Numbered from the stretch's first letter, positions 37,036-46,244 are shown. The stretch is 64,000 nt of DNA from Cellvibrio sp. KY-GH-1 (GCF_008806975.1 NZ_CP031728.1:496001-560000), one strand, 5' to 3'. Notes: generated by a model not told the origin, from the sequence alone. Numbers and translations: made by a program.

Positions 37036-37574
37036 TGCGCCAAACCTGTTTGCCTCGCCAACAGGCTTTCAAGGGCTTTCACTCGCCCGAGCAATTTGGA
37101 GCACTTGTCACGGGATTGGTTGTACAGAGGTTGTATATCATCTTGCAGCTCGGGAATCTCGCTGCAAATTGCATCATATTCCTCGGTCTCGCCCATTGCG
37201 GACAACATTTCCAATTTGTGCCGATTTAGCCGCTCTTGCAGGCTCTGGCGAGGAATATCGTTTGTAACTGTAGCTCTTACCGGAGCCGCCGATGGTGCTG
37301 TAGTCACTATTGTGGTTGCGCACTCCTGCGTTTTAAACAGGGGTGTTAGTCGATATAAGGGCCAGCCGCTATCGACAACGACCTTAGTCAATTCCCCATT
37401 ATCGATAAGGCGGAGCATGTTGCGATAAACAAACTGTCGAGCGGCTTTTTTGGAACTATGAAGGCATGCCGAATTGTTCAAATAAGCTTTTGTGAGATCG
37501 TGTACGGTGAATTCTCGGTTTACCAGTAATGAGAATGCCGAGAGTAGCCCGGACTTAACTGTGAGAGATTTCAT
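37032..37574 (-). CDS. Winged-helix and coiled-coil protein partner of the helicase (unknown family)
   Basis: About 180 residues. The first ~75 look like a winged helix-turn-helix (LLSAFSLLVNREFTVHDLTKAY ... RQFVYRNMLRLIDNGELTKV ... WPLYRLTP). A Thr/Ala/Pro linker follows, then a C-terminal helical region with heptads (DKCSKLLGRVKALESLLARQ). I use ATG 37574; a 13-residue longer form from 37613 would enter the intergenic operator. The four-base overlap with the helicase suggests fixed stoichiometry, perhaps as a DNA-recognition or adaptor subunit. Function is inferred from shape only. Confidence 0.65.
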   Translation of the reverse strand: MKSLTVKSGLLSAFSLLVNREFTVHDLTKAYLNNSACLHSSKKAARQFVYRNMLRLIDNGELTKVVVDSGWPLYRLTPLFKTQECATTIVTTAPSAAPVRATVTNDIPRQSLQERLNRHKLEMLSAMGETEEYDAICSEIPELQDDIQPLYNQSRDKCSKLLGRVKALESLLARQTGLAQ

Positions 37575-37593
37575 GATAGAAATTGACGCCTCA

Positions 37594-37639
37594 TGTCTCG
37601 AATTTCGCGCCATTCTATCCTGTCTCTATCATCGAGACA
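37594..37639. promoter_or_regulatory. Inverted repeats in the divergent control region of the cassette
   Basis: TGTCTCGA (37594-37601) and TCGAGACA (37632-37639) are exact inverted copies, and TGTCTCTA (37621-37628) is a near copy. TCATGATAGA (37571-37580) and TCTATCATCG (37625-37634) form a second partial pair. The ATG of the HTH gene begins at 37640. This is a likely operator for the HTH protein, controlling both directions. Confidence 0.65.
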
Positions 37640-37903
37640 ATGAAATCATCTCCTTACTCACCTCACTACGAAAAGTTACGGTTCTGGCTAAAAAAACAGC
37701 GGGAGGCCAGTGGTTTGACACTCCGTGAGGCCTCACTCGCCATGAGACGGCACCATTCTGTGCTAGGCAAGATGGAGCAGGATCGACGGAAAATTGAAGT
37801 GCTTGAATTTGTAAGGTACTGCCAGGTACTGGGTGTTGATCCCCATGACGGTTTGGAGATCGTCATTAACTCTCTCAAAGACGAGATTGATACATCGCAA
37901 TAA
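37640..37903 (+). CDS. XRE-type helix-turn-helix regulator of the cassette
   Basis: An 87-residue protein with one HTH_3-like domain: LRFWLKKQREASGLTLREAS, then LAMRRHHSVLGKMEQDRRKI and EFVRYCQVLGVDP. ATG 37640 is chosen because it begins the conserved domain right after the inverted repeat; a reading from 37583 would be inside the operator. By analogy with other XRE repressors it probably binds the palindromes and represses both itself and the divergent wHTH-helicase operon. Confidence 0.85.
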   Translation: MKSSPYSPHYEKLRFWLKKQREASGLTLREASLAMRRHHSVLGKMEQDRRKIEVLEFVRYCQVLGVDPHDGLEIVINSLKDEIDTSQ

Positions 37904-37930
37904 AATTAGCCTCGTCCATCTCTACGACAA

Positions 37931-38241
37931 ATGATTTACAGTCATCTGCTTTCCTGTTTCGAAAAGCAATCCTGAAAGCAAAAGTAGTTGGATTTCAATT
38001 AGATTCATTTGATCTTTTTCCAATTAATTGCTGCGAGTTTTCCTCGAATCTATTAGCAAAATTCCTGATTGAAAAAATTGGTTTATCATCTCTGGAAATA
38101 GTCATCGGCGAAAATCGCTATAAAAAATCACATCGACATGTTTGGTTGAGGCTTGATGAAACTGACATAGATATTACCGCCAATCGATTTTCATCGACAG
38201 ATAGAGCGGTCTTTGTTGAGGTGTGTAGCCAGAGGCATTAA
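37931..38241 (+). pseudogene. Papain/transglutaminase-like Cys-His-Asp ORF lacking an in-frame start (frameshifted?)
   Basis: Read in one frame up to TAA 38239-38241, this encodes about 95 residues ending VEVCSQRH. Between the HTH stop and this ORF no ATG, GTG or TTG is in frame before the conserved part. A possible catalytic triad is visible: Cys in FPINCCEFSSNLLAKFLIEK, His in HRHVWLRLD, and Asp in DIDITANRF. That spacing resembles small papain-like hydrolase proteins. ATG 37931 in the next frame joins it if one T is added in the TTT at 37957-37959, giving MIYSHLLSCFRKAIL. So it is either a frameshifted gene, a sequencing slip, or uses an unusual start. Confidence 0.5.
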
Positions 38242-38567
38242 CAATTAGAAATAATTAACGTTGAAAACCCCAATCCGAAGTTGACTCAGCTCAATAGAGG
38301 CGCAAGAGCTGTACTGTTATATGTTTATAAAAAGATCCTTAACTGCCTCTTGTGAGCATGTCCAATTTAAAAATTAGTCGGTAAATCCTGTACATAAGCG
38401 CAGGGAATTGTTACTGCGGCTAATCCATTTCTGAGTTGTGTTTTCAGGGTTGCGCTACCCAATTTCCGGGCAATTAGTCTAAGGGCGCTCATCTGCACGC
38501 GCTCAAAACAAGTTTGTTGTCGGGCATCTTGGGACTTTTTTGCGACACTCATCCTATCTTGGTGTAA
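38242..38567. other. Gap between the cassette and the giant surface protein
   Basis: About 330 bases with no convincing gene. A 61-residue minus-strand ORF (38367-38552) has no recognisable domain. The right edge contains the palindromic operator of the giant gene. Confidence 0.5.
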
Positions 38568-38579
38568 AATGTTAACAAT
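38568..38579. promoter_or_regulatory. Operator-like palindrome AATGTTAACAAT before the giant gene
   Basis: Matches ATTGTTAACAAT at 11 of 12 positions. The block from 38571 to 38588 matches 50704-50721 (before the dioxygenase gene) at 17 of 18 positions, which suggests a shared regulator. Confidence 0.65.
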
Positions 38580-38645
38580 GCCAGCATGTGGTCAACACGC
38601 ATATTCTTGTCCTCAGGTGTTAGTCCTAAAATAGGTTCGATATCT

Positions 38646-41600
38646 ATGTCAAGGTCACCGCGTCGCCCTTTAATTGAAGCTCTGGAGCCAAGATTATTGT
38701 TCTCTGCCACCGCAGATATTGCTGTCTTCGATGATGGCAATTCTGATTGGCTGTCTTTAGCGCAGGCGGCACAGCAGGTCGATCTGGTTAGTATCTATAT
38801 GCCAGATACCCCGCCGATGATGGAAAGCCAGGATTCTGGGCTTCAATCCGTTCCTGATACAGATCCTCAGGCCGATATTGCACCCAACACTCAATCTTCC
38901 GCTACTACGCTGGTATTTGTTGATACAGGGGTCGATGGTTACCAAATTTTGGTTGAAGATATCCGCAACCGTACATATGCCGACTCCACCGCCATCGTCT
39001 ATCTCGATACCACCCAAGACGGCATTGCTCAAATCAGCAATTATCTTGCTAGTGCTAGCAGCATTTCAGTCATTCATGTGATTTCTCATGGTGTGACCGG
39101 TAATCTAATGCTCGGAAATCAAGTACTTAATGAAAATAATATTGACCAGTACGCCCAGCAATTTGTGGCTTGGAACATGGCGTTGAGCGATGAGGCCGAT
39201 ATTCTCTTGTATGGCTGTGATTTGGCGGCAAACCAAAGTGGTATCAACTTATTGCGCCAATTAAGTGATTTGACCGGCGCTGATGTAGCGGCAAGCAATG
39301 ACCTTACCGGTAATAGTCGTGAAGGTGGGGATTGGGTATTGGAGATTAAGTATGGGCAGATAGATGCCCCCGAACTTTTTTCTGCCAAGTCATATCTTGA
39401 GTGGCAGGGGTTGTTGGCTGGTTCCAACCCTCCTACTGGTACCGATATATCTATTCCTATCTCTGCAGGAAGTGCCTACACCATCTATGCTGCTTCCTTT
39501 GGTTTTCATGAAACCGTTGATAGCCCTTGGGATGTTATGGCGGGAGTAAAAGTTACTACATTGCCTGCTGATGGCACCTTAACCCTTAGCGGCATTGCGA
39601 TTACAGCTGGTCAAACGGTTACAAAAAGCGATATCGATTTTGGTTTTTTGAAATATACGCCGGATGCAGCCGCTGTAGCGGCTGGCGCTTCGAGCTATAC
39701 CTTTCAAGTGCAAGATAATGGTGCGAGCAATACTCTCGACATGACCCCCAATACCATGAGTTTTACAATTTCAGGGGCCGTTAATCAGGCTCCAGTTGGG
39801 ACAAATAACGTAATCGATACACAGGAGGATACGCCTAAAGTTTTAACAGCGGCTAATTTTGGTTTTAGTGATCCTGACGGCAATAGTTTTGCTGGTGTAA
39901 AAATTACTGCTATAAGTGGTGGTGGCACATTCTCGGTTACGGGAAGTGGCTCTGTAAGCGTAAATCAATTTGTTACTATTGCTGATATCAATGCGGGAAA
40001 GTTAATTTTTACCCCTGCAGCCGATGAAAATGCTACGAATTATGCGGTATTGACGTTTCAGGTTAGAGATGATGGCGGTACTGCGGGCGGTGGTGTGGAT
40101 ACCGACCAAAGTGCTAATAACCTTCAAATTGACGTGAGCTACGTGAATGACAATCCCGTTAATACAGTTCCGGCGGGGCCGATTACTACAGTAGAAGACA
40201 CGACTGTTGCTATTTCGGGTGTTAGTATTAGCGATATCGACGACTACAATCTTTGGGATGTGGAAGTAACCTTAAGTGTTAGTCACGGTGTTTTATCTGT
40301 TAGTGGTGGCTCAGCCGCTATTTCAGGTAGTGGTACCGCCACCGTGGTATTAACCGGCACTATGGCGCAAATTAATGCAACACTTGCCGCTACGCTTAAC
40401 TACACCCCAGCCAGTAATTTTTTTGGTGCCGATGTTTTCACCATAGCGACCAATGATAAAGGTGCAGGTCGTACTGGAGACATTGATAAAACAGATACAG
40501 ACACAGTAGCCATCAACGTAACTTCAGTTAATGACGCACCTATCGTTGCCAATGCAATTCCCGATCAATCAACCAATGAAGAGTCACTTTACAGTTATAC
40601 ATTTCCAGCCAATACCTTTAACGATGTTGATGGCAATACGCTGACCTATACCGCTACTTTATCGGATGGAAATCCACTTCCTGCGTGGCTCAATTTCAAT
40701 GCGGGTACGCGTACGTTTAGTGGCGTCCCTGATGACGGCGATATTGGCACCATCAGTATTAGAGTTACGGCTAACGATGGCTTTGGTGGAGCCGTAAATG
40801 ACACCTTTGATCTAACTATCGTCAATATTAATGACTTGCCCTTTGTCAATATTCCGATTCCCAATCAGAACGCCACTGAAGACGCAGCGTTCAGTTACAC
40901 TTTTCCCTCGAATACATTTGGCGATGGCGATCTGGGTACAAGTTTTACCTATACCGCAACGTTAGTTGATGGCAGCCCATTGCCTGGGTGGTTGAGTTTT
41001 GATTCGGCTACGCGCACATTTTCGGGTACACCGGTCAATGACGATGTAGGCACTCTCTCGGTAAGAGTCACCGCGAATGATGGTGCAGGGGCAACGGTTT
41101 CTGACAATTTTGATATCCTCATCGCGAACACCAATGATGCGCCGACGGTGGTAAATCAAATACCGAATCAGAACGCGACCGAAAATTCGCTGTATAACTA
41201 CACTTTTCCAATCAATACGTTTAATGACCAAGATGTAGGGGGCACGTTAACCTACAGCGCGCAAATTCCCGGTGGGGCGCCATTACCGGCGTGGCTTACC
41301 TTCGATGCGGCAACCCGTACATTCAGTGGTATACCCTCCAATGGCGATGTTGGTAATGTCACCATCGAGGTAATTGCAAATGACGGCACCACCACTGTGT
41401 CGGATTTTTTTGATTTGCAGGTTCACAACGTTGGTGCCACCAATGTTAATTACGAATCTTCTGGTGCTGCGACAAACACTCAGTCAATTTCTGCGGGCGT
41501 GCCTCTTTTTCAATCGTTTGCACATGACAGCGTAGGCGCAACTTACACAATCGATTCAATTATTTTGCAAGTCAGGAAGGATCCCTCCGCCAGTATGCAA

Positions 41601-44600
41601 ACTATTACCGTCTCATTAATATCATCGACTTATAATGGTACGGTGATTGCCAGTGACACTAAGTCATCTGCCGGCTTGAATACTACGTTAAGCTGGGAAG
41701 CATTTAATTTTTTTGGCGTCGCGCTAAACGACAATCAAATTTATTTTATAAGGGTTGAAACCACCAGCAATGATGGCCTAGTAAGCGTGGGCATTCACAA
41801 TACGAATGTTTACCCCAATGGTTCATTTCACTCCAGCACGGGCACACCCGATCCGGATCGTGATTTGGCGTTTCAGGTATCCAGTGGCGTAAACAATAAT
41901 CCTCAGATCGCCAATCCAATTCCCAATCAAAACGCAGCGGAAGATGCCGCGTTTAATTTTCAGTTTGCCCCGAATACGTTTAGTGATGCAGATGGCGATC
42001 CATTGACTTACAGCGCAACTATGGCCGATGGAAGCGCGCTGCCAGCATGGTTAAGTTTTAATGCCGCAACCCGCACATTTTCGGGTACTCCCGTCAATGC
42101 AGATGTGGGCACTATCTCGATTAAAGTAACTGCAGATGATGCAAAAGGCGGAACACCGGCAACAGATACCTTTGATTTGGTGATTGCAAACACTAACGAT
42201 GCACCTACCATTGCCAATTCAATTCCCAATCAAAACGCGACTGAAGATGCCGCATTTAATTTTACTTTCGCTGCCAATACGTTTAGTGATGTCGATGTTG
42301 GCGATACGCTCACCTACAGCGCACAACTAGCCGGTGGTGGAGCATTGCCTGCATGGTTAAGCTTTGATGCAGCCACACGCACGTTTAGCGGCACTCCGAC
42401 TAACGAATTTGTCGGCACTGTATCAATCGATGTAATCGCCAATGATGGCAATGGCGGTACGGTGACCGACACCTTCGATATTGTTGTTGCCAACACTAAC
42501 GATGCGCCTACGGTTGCCAATCCGATCCCTAATCAAAATGCGACGGAAGATGCCGCATTTAATTTTCAGTTTGCGGCCAATACCTTCAACGATGTCGATG
42601 TGGGCGATACGCTCAGCTACAGCGCACAACTCGCCGGTGGAGGTGCCTTACCCGCGTGGTTAAGTTTTGATGCAGCAACGCGCACCTTCAGTGGCACACC
42701 AACGAATGCCTTTGTCGGCACTGTATCAATTGGTGTCATTGCGATTGATGGTAATGGCGGATCGGTCACTGACACTTTCGATATAGTTGTCGCCAACACC
42801 AACGATGCCCCCACAGTTGCCAATGCCATTCCCAATCAAAATGCGACGGAAGATGCCGCGTTTAGTTTTCAGTTTGCCGCCAATACCTTTAACGATGTCG
42901 ATGTAGGTGATACGCTCAGTTACAGCGCACAACTTGCCGGTGGCGGGGCATTGGCCGCGTGGTTAAGTTTTGATGCGGCAACGCGCACCTTTAGCGGTAC
43001 ACCAACGAATGCTTTTGTCGGCACTGTATCAATTGATGTAATCGCCAATGATGGCAATGGCGGCACTGTAACTGACACCTTTGATATTGTTGTTGCCAAT
43101 ACCAACGATGCGCCTACGGTTGCCAATCCGATCCCTAATCAAAATGCGACGGAAGATGCCGCGTTTAATTTTCAGTTTGCGGCCAATACCTTCAACGATG
43201 TCGATGTGGGCGATACGCTCAGCTACAGCGCACAACTCGCCGGTGGAGGTGCCTTACCCACGTGGTTAAGTTTTGACGCAGCAACGCGCACGTTTAGCGG
43301 TACACCGACTAATGCCTTTGTCGGCACTGTATCAATCGATGTAATCGCCAATGATGGCAACGGCGGCACAGTAACTGACACCTTTGATATTGTTGTCGCC
43401 AATACTAACGATGCGCCCACGGTTGCCAATGCGATTCCCAATCAAAATGCCACGGAAGGTGCAGCCTTTAATTTTCAATTTGCCGCCAATACATTTGCCG
43501 ATCCAGATGTTGGCGATACGCTCAGTTATAGCGCGCAACTCGCCGGTGGAGGAGCGCTGCCTGCATGGTTAAGTTTTGATGTGGCCACACGCACCTTTAG
43601 CGGTACACCGACTAATGCCTTTGTCGGTACTGTATCAATCGATGTAATTGCCAATGATGGCAATGGCGGCACTGTAACTGAGACCTTTGATATTGTTGTC
43701 GCCAATACCAACGATGCACCTACAGTTGCCAATCCGATCCCCAATCAAAATGCGACTGAAGATGCCGCGTTTAATTTTCAGTTTGCCGCTAATACATTTG
43801 CAGATTCTGACGTTGGCGATACGCTCAGCTACAGCGCGCAACTTGCCGGTGGCGGGGCATTGCCCGCGTGGTTAAGTTTTGATGCAGCAACGCGCACCTT
43901 CAGTGGCACGCCAACGAATGCTTTTGTCGGAACTGTATCAATTGATGTAATCGTCAATGATGGCAATGGCGGAACAGTGACTGACACATTCGATATTGTC
44001 GTCGCCAACACTAACGATGCGCCTACGGTTGCTTTCCCAATTGCAGACCAGAGTGCAACTGAAAATACCGCTTTCAACTTCACCTTTGGCGCCAATGTAT
44101 TTGCTGATCCCGATGTTGGCGACACACTGACTTACAGCGCGCAACTTGCTGGCGGCGCACCCTTGCCCACTTGGTTGAGTTTTAATCCTGCCACCCGTAC
44201 TTTTAGCGGTACACCTGCGCTTGGTGATGTGGGCAGTATCAATATTGAAGTCACTGCGAATGATGGACAGGGCGGTTCAGTGAGCGATGTTTTTGTGCTC
44301 ACTGTTACTGGTTTGCCGGTCAATGCCCCGCCGTTTGTGCAGTCGGCTATTGCCGATCAAGTAGCTGCTGAGAATCAACGCTTTGATTTCAGTTTTCCCG
44401 TGTCGACCTTTGTTGACCCGGAGGGTGATCCGTTAAGTTATTCCGTCCAATTGGTAGGCGGTGGGTCTTTGCCAGCCTGGTTAAGTTTTGATGCCGCGAC
44501 GCGCAGTTTTAGCGGTACTCCGACGGCGGGCGATATCGGCAGCATCAATGTATTGGTGACGGCGAGTGATGCAAATGGCGGCTCTATTAGCGATAGCTTT

Positions 44601-46244
44601 GTTATTGTCGTGAACAACGTTAATGACGCACCGGTGCTGGCCAATCCTCCGGCCAACCAAACCGCGCTGGAAGATGTGCCGTTCAGTGTAACTTTCCCCG
44701 CGAGCATGTTTACTGATGCCGATGTGGGCACCACCTTAGTCTATAGCGCGCAATTAGCTGGCGGCGCGCCCTTGCCAAGCTGGTTGGTATTTGATGCCGC
44801 GACGCTGAGTTTTAGTGGCACACCTAGCCAGGCGGACGTTGGAAACCTAAGTATCCAAATTATCGCGAGTGATGGCATGGCCGCTGCGACAGCTCAATTT
44901 GAGTTGACCGTGGAAGAGGTCAATGATGTACCTGAAACCACTGGCAATGTCGTTATCAATAATATTGAAGATGCGGCTGGCGACCAGGTTGATTTATGGG
45001 CCTTGTTTAGCGATGAGGAAACTGCCACCCGCAATCTGGTGTTTTCTGTCGTTAGCAATAGCAACCCGGCCTTGGTGAGCAATGCGAGTATTGATCTTGC
45101 CTCCGGTAAATTGCAGTTGAACTATGGCGCCAATCAATTTGGCAGCAGCGATGTGGTGGTGCGTGCACAAGATGAGCAGGGCGCTTGGGTTGATGCATTG
45201 GTACGCATCAATATCGCCTCGGTAAACGATGTGCCTGTGTCAAGCGGTATGGCGGATATCAGCGTTAAGGCCGGTGCTGCACCCCAGCAAATGAATCTGC
45301 GCACTGTATTTAGCGATGTGGAAAATGGCACCACGCTCAGCTGGACACTGATGCAAAACAGCAATAATAGCGCGGTTCCCAGTATTCAAATCGACCCGGC
45401 TACTGGCCTTATGACGCTCTCGTTTGCCTCTCAAATCGGTGGCGAGTCAACCATTACTCTGCGCGCGCAAGACAATGATGGTGCTTGGGTAGAAACCTCG
45501 TTTAAAGTCACTGTAGCTGCGTTGGAAAAGCCACCCGTTACTGTGCCGCCGGTAGAGCCGCCAACCCCTCCAACAACGCCGCCTACCACACCTCCAACAA
45601 CACCGCCTACCACAGATGGGCCAAAAGCCCCTGATGGTGCAGATACAGATCTGCCAGAGATTCCCGGTGAATTGCCAAATCAGGGTGGCAATAACAGCCT
45701 TGAGCCACTGCTTCCCGATGGCTTGGACGCCCAACGAATTATCGTGGAAACCGGCGATAGCAACCACACTGACACGGTGATTAACGATAAGTCCAGCCGC
45801 GATTATGAACGTGCTGAGGAGGTCAATAGCGATGGCAATGTTCCGCTTACCACCTTAACCGCCTCACCTAATCTGGCAGGCTTGATTGCGCCAGACGCCG
45901 GTTTTGCCCCTTGGGAAGAGGCAGATTTTGATAATGAAGTGCGCCGTTTGCGCGCCCAAATGGATGAGGCCATGGTAGAAGAGCAGGATCGCAGGACCGT
46001 GGTGGCTGGTCTGACTTTTTCTGTCACTACCGGTTTGCTGGTGTGGTCTTTGCGCGCGAGCAGTCTATTGTTAACCATGATGTCTATGCTGCCGCTCTGG
46101 CGCGGGCTTGATCCGCTGCCTATTCTGGAAGAAGTAAACAAAAAGAAAAAAGAATTGGAGCAGCAGCGTAAAGATAAAATTAAGGAAGACAGGGAAGCTC
46201 ACGAAGTGGGTTATCTTTTTGATCAGGTTAACAAAAAAGAGTGA
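38646..46244 (+). CDS. Giant LEPR-xLL/DUF4347/cadherin-like repeat surface protein
   Basis: About 2,532 residues. The N-terminus has an LEPR-xLL signature (EALEPRLLFSA). A DUF4347-type domain follows at about residues 88-253 (VFVDTGVDGYQIL ... VIHVISHGVTG ... LLYGCDLAANQSG). Next are cadherin-like units, then about fourteen Ig/CADG-type units of roughly 100 residues (LPAWLSFDAATRTFSGTP). A distinct beta-sandwich-like domain interrupts them at about 931-1081. The C-terminus has a Pro/Thr linker (~2296-2325), a hydrophobic helix (~2451-2472) and a charged tail (NKKKKELEQQRKDK), so it is probably membrane-anchored and exposed. ATG 38646 starts the LEPR region; the earlier ATG 38586 falls in a block shared with another operator. 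Likely role is adhesion or substrate binding; this is inference. Confidence 0.85.
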   Translation: MSRSPRRPLIEALEPRLLFSATADIAVFDDGNSDWLSLAQAAQQVDLVSIYMPDTPPMMESQDSGLQSVPDTDPQADIAPNTQSSATTLVFVDTGVDGYQILVEDIRNRTYADSTAIVYLDTTQDGIAQISNYLASASSISVIHVISHGVTGNLMLGNQVLNENNIDQYAQQFVAWNMALSDEADILLYGCDLAANQSGINLLRQLSDLTGADVAASNDLTGNSREGGDWVLEIKYGQIDAPELFSAKSYLEWQGLLAGSNPPTGTDISIPISAGSAYTIYAASFGFHETVDSPWDVMAGVKVTTLPADGTLTLSGIAITAGQTVTKSDIDFGFLKYTPDAAAVAAGASSYTFQVQDNGASNTLDMTPNTMSFTISGAVNQAPVGTNNVIDTQEDTPKVLTAANFGFSDPDGNSFAGVKITAISGGGTFSVTGSGSVSVNQFVTIADINAGKLIFTPAADENATNYAVLTFQVRDDGGTAGGGVDTDQSANNLQIDVSYVNDNPVNTVPAGPITTVEDTTVAISGVSISDIDDYNLWDVEVTLSVSHGVLSVSGGSAAISGSGTATVVLTGTMAQINATLAATLNYTPASNFFGADVFTIATNDKGAGRTGDIDKTDTDTVAINVTSVNDAPIVANAIPDQSTNEESLYSYTFPANTFNDVDGNTLTYTATLSDGNPLPAWLNFNAGTRTFSGVPDDGDIGTISIRVTANDGFGGAVNDTFDLTIVNINDLPFVNIPIPNQNATEDAAFSYTFPSNTFGDGDLGTSFTYTATLVDGSPLPGWLSFDSATRTFSGTPVNDDVGTLSVRVTANDGAGATVSDNFDILIANTNDAPTVVNQIPNQNATENSLYNYTFPINTFNDQDVGGTLTYSAQIPGGAPLPAWLTFDAATRTFSGIPSNGDVGNVTIEVIANDGTTTVSDFFDLQVHNVGATNVNYESSGAATNTQSISAGVPLFQSFAHDSVGATYTIDSIILQVRKDPSASMQTITVSLISSTYNGTVIASDTKSSAGLNTTLSWEAFNFFGVALNDNQIYFIRVETTSNDGLVSVGIHNTNVYPNGSFHSSTGTPDPDRDLAFQVSSGVNNNPQIANPIPNQNAAEDAAFNFQFAPNTFSDADGDPLTYSATMADGSALPAWLSFNAATRTFSGTPVNADVGTISIKVTADDAKGGTPATDTFDLVIANTNDAPTIANSIPNQNATEDAAFNFTFAANTFSDVDVGDTLTYSAQLAGGGALPAWLSFDAATRTFSGTPTNEFVGTVSIDVIANDGNGGTVTDTFDIVVANTNDAPTVANPIPNQNATEDAAFNFQFAANTFNDVDVGDTLSYSAQLAGGGALPAWLSFDAATRTFSGTPTNAFVGTVSIGVIAIDGNGGSVTDTFDIVVANTNDAPTVANAIPNQNATEDAAFSFQFAANTFNDVDVGDTLSYSAQLAGGGALAAWLSFDAATRTFSGTPTNAFVGTVSIDVIANDGNGGTVTDTFDIVVANTNDAPTVANPIPNQNATEDAAFNFQFAANTFNDVDVGDTLSYSAQLAGGGALPTWLSFDAATRTFSGTPTNAFVGTVSIDVIANDGNGGTVTDTFDIVVANTNDAPTVANAIPNQNATEGAAFNFQFAANTFADPDVGDTLSYSAQLAGGGALPAWLSFDVATRTFSGTPTNAFVGTVSIDVIANDGNGGTVTETFDIVVANTNDAPTVANPIPNQNATEDAAFNFQFAANTFADSDVGDTLSYSAQLAGGGALPAWLSFDAATRTFSGTPTNAFVGTVSIDVIVNDGNGGTVTDTFDIVVANTNDAPTVAFPIADQSATENTAFNFTFGANVFADPDVGDTLTYSAQLAGGAPLPTWLSFNPATRTFSGTPALGDVGSINIEVTANDGQGGSVSDVFVLTVTGLPVNAPPFVQSAIADQVAAENQRFDFSFPVSTFVDPEGDPLSYSVQLVGGGSLPAWLSFDAATRSFSGTPTAGDIGSINVLVTASDANGGSISDSFVIVVNNVNDAPVLANPPANQTALEDVPFSVTFPASMFTDADVGTTLVYSAQLAGGAPLPSWLVFDAATLSFSGTPSQADVGNLSIQIIASDGMAAATAQFELTVEEVNDVPETTGNVVINNIEDAAGDQVDLWALFSDEETATRNLVFSVVSNSNPALVSNASIDLASGKLQLNYGANQFGSSDVVVRAQDEQGAWVDALVRINIASVNDVPVSSGMADISVKAGAAPQQMNLRTVFSDVENGTTLSWTLMQNSNNSAVPSIQIDPATGLMTLSFASQIGGESTITLRAQDNDGAWVETSFKVTVAALEKPPVTVPPVEPPTPPTTPPTTPPTTPPTTDGPKAPDGADTDLPEIPGELPNQGGNNSLEPLLPDGLDAQRIIVETGDSNHTDTVINDKSSRDYERAEEVNSDGNVPLTTLTASPNLAGLIAPDAGFAPWEEADFDNEVRRLRAQMDEAMVEEQDRRTVVAGLTFSVTTGLLVWSLRASSLLLTMMSMLPLWRGLDPLPILEEVNKKKKELEQQRKDKIKEDREAHEVGYLFDQVNKKE
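42189..44006 (+). repeat. Six tandem 303-bp repeats in the giant gene
   Basis: Units of exactly 303 bases (101 residues) start at 42189, 42492, 42795, 43098, 43401 and 43704, each with NTNDAPT at the front and ending near DTFDIVVA. Nucleotide identity is very high, far above the flanking related units, so the array expanded recently by duplication or gene conversion and its copy number may vary. Confidence 0.93.

Noticed and set aside
38367..38552. 61-residue minus-strand ORF (MSVAKKSQDARQQ...)
   Set aside because: No domain, no ribosome-binding site and an isolated position; kept out as unsupported.
34893..38645. Possible attachment sites or insertion-sequence ends bordering the cassette
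   Set aside because: I found no clear direct repeats, integrase or transposase in the flanks; the island boundary remains unproven.
42189..44006. Regular 303-bp repeats that could be mistaken for a CRISPR or satellite array
   Set aside because: The repeats keep one reading frame and encode CADG-type domains; there are no short repeats with unique spacers.
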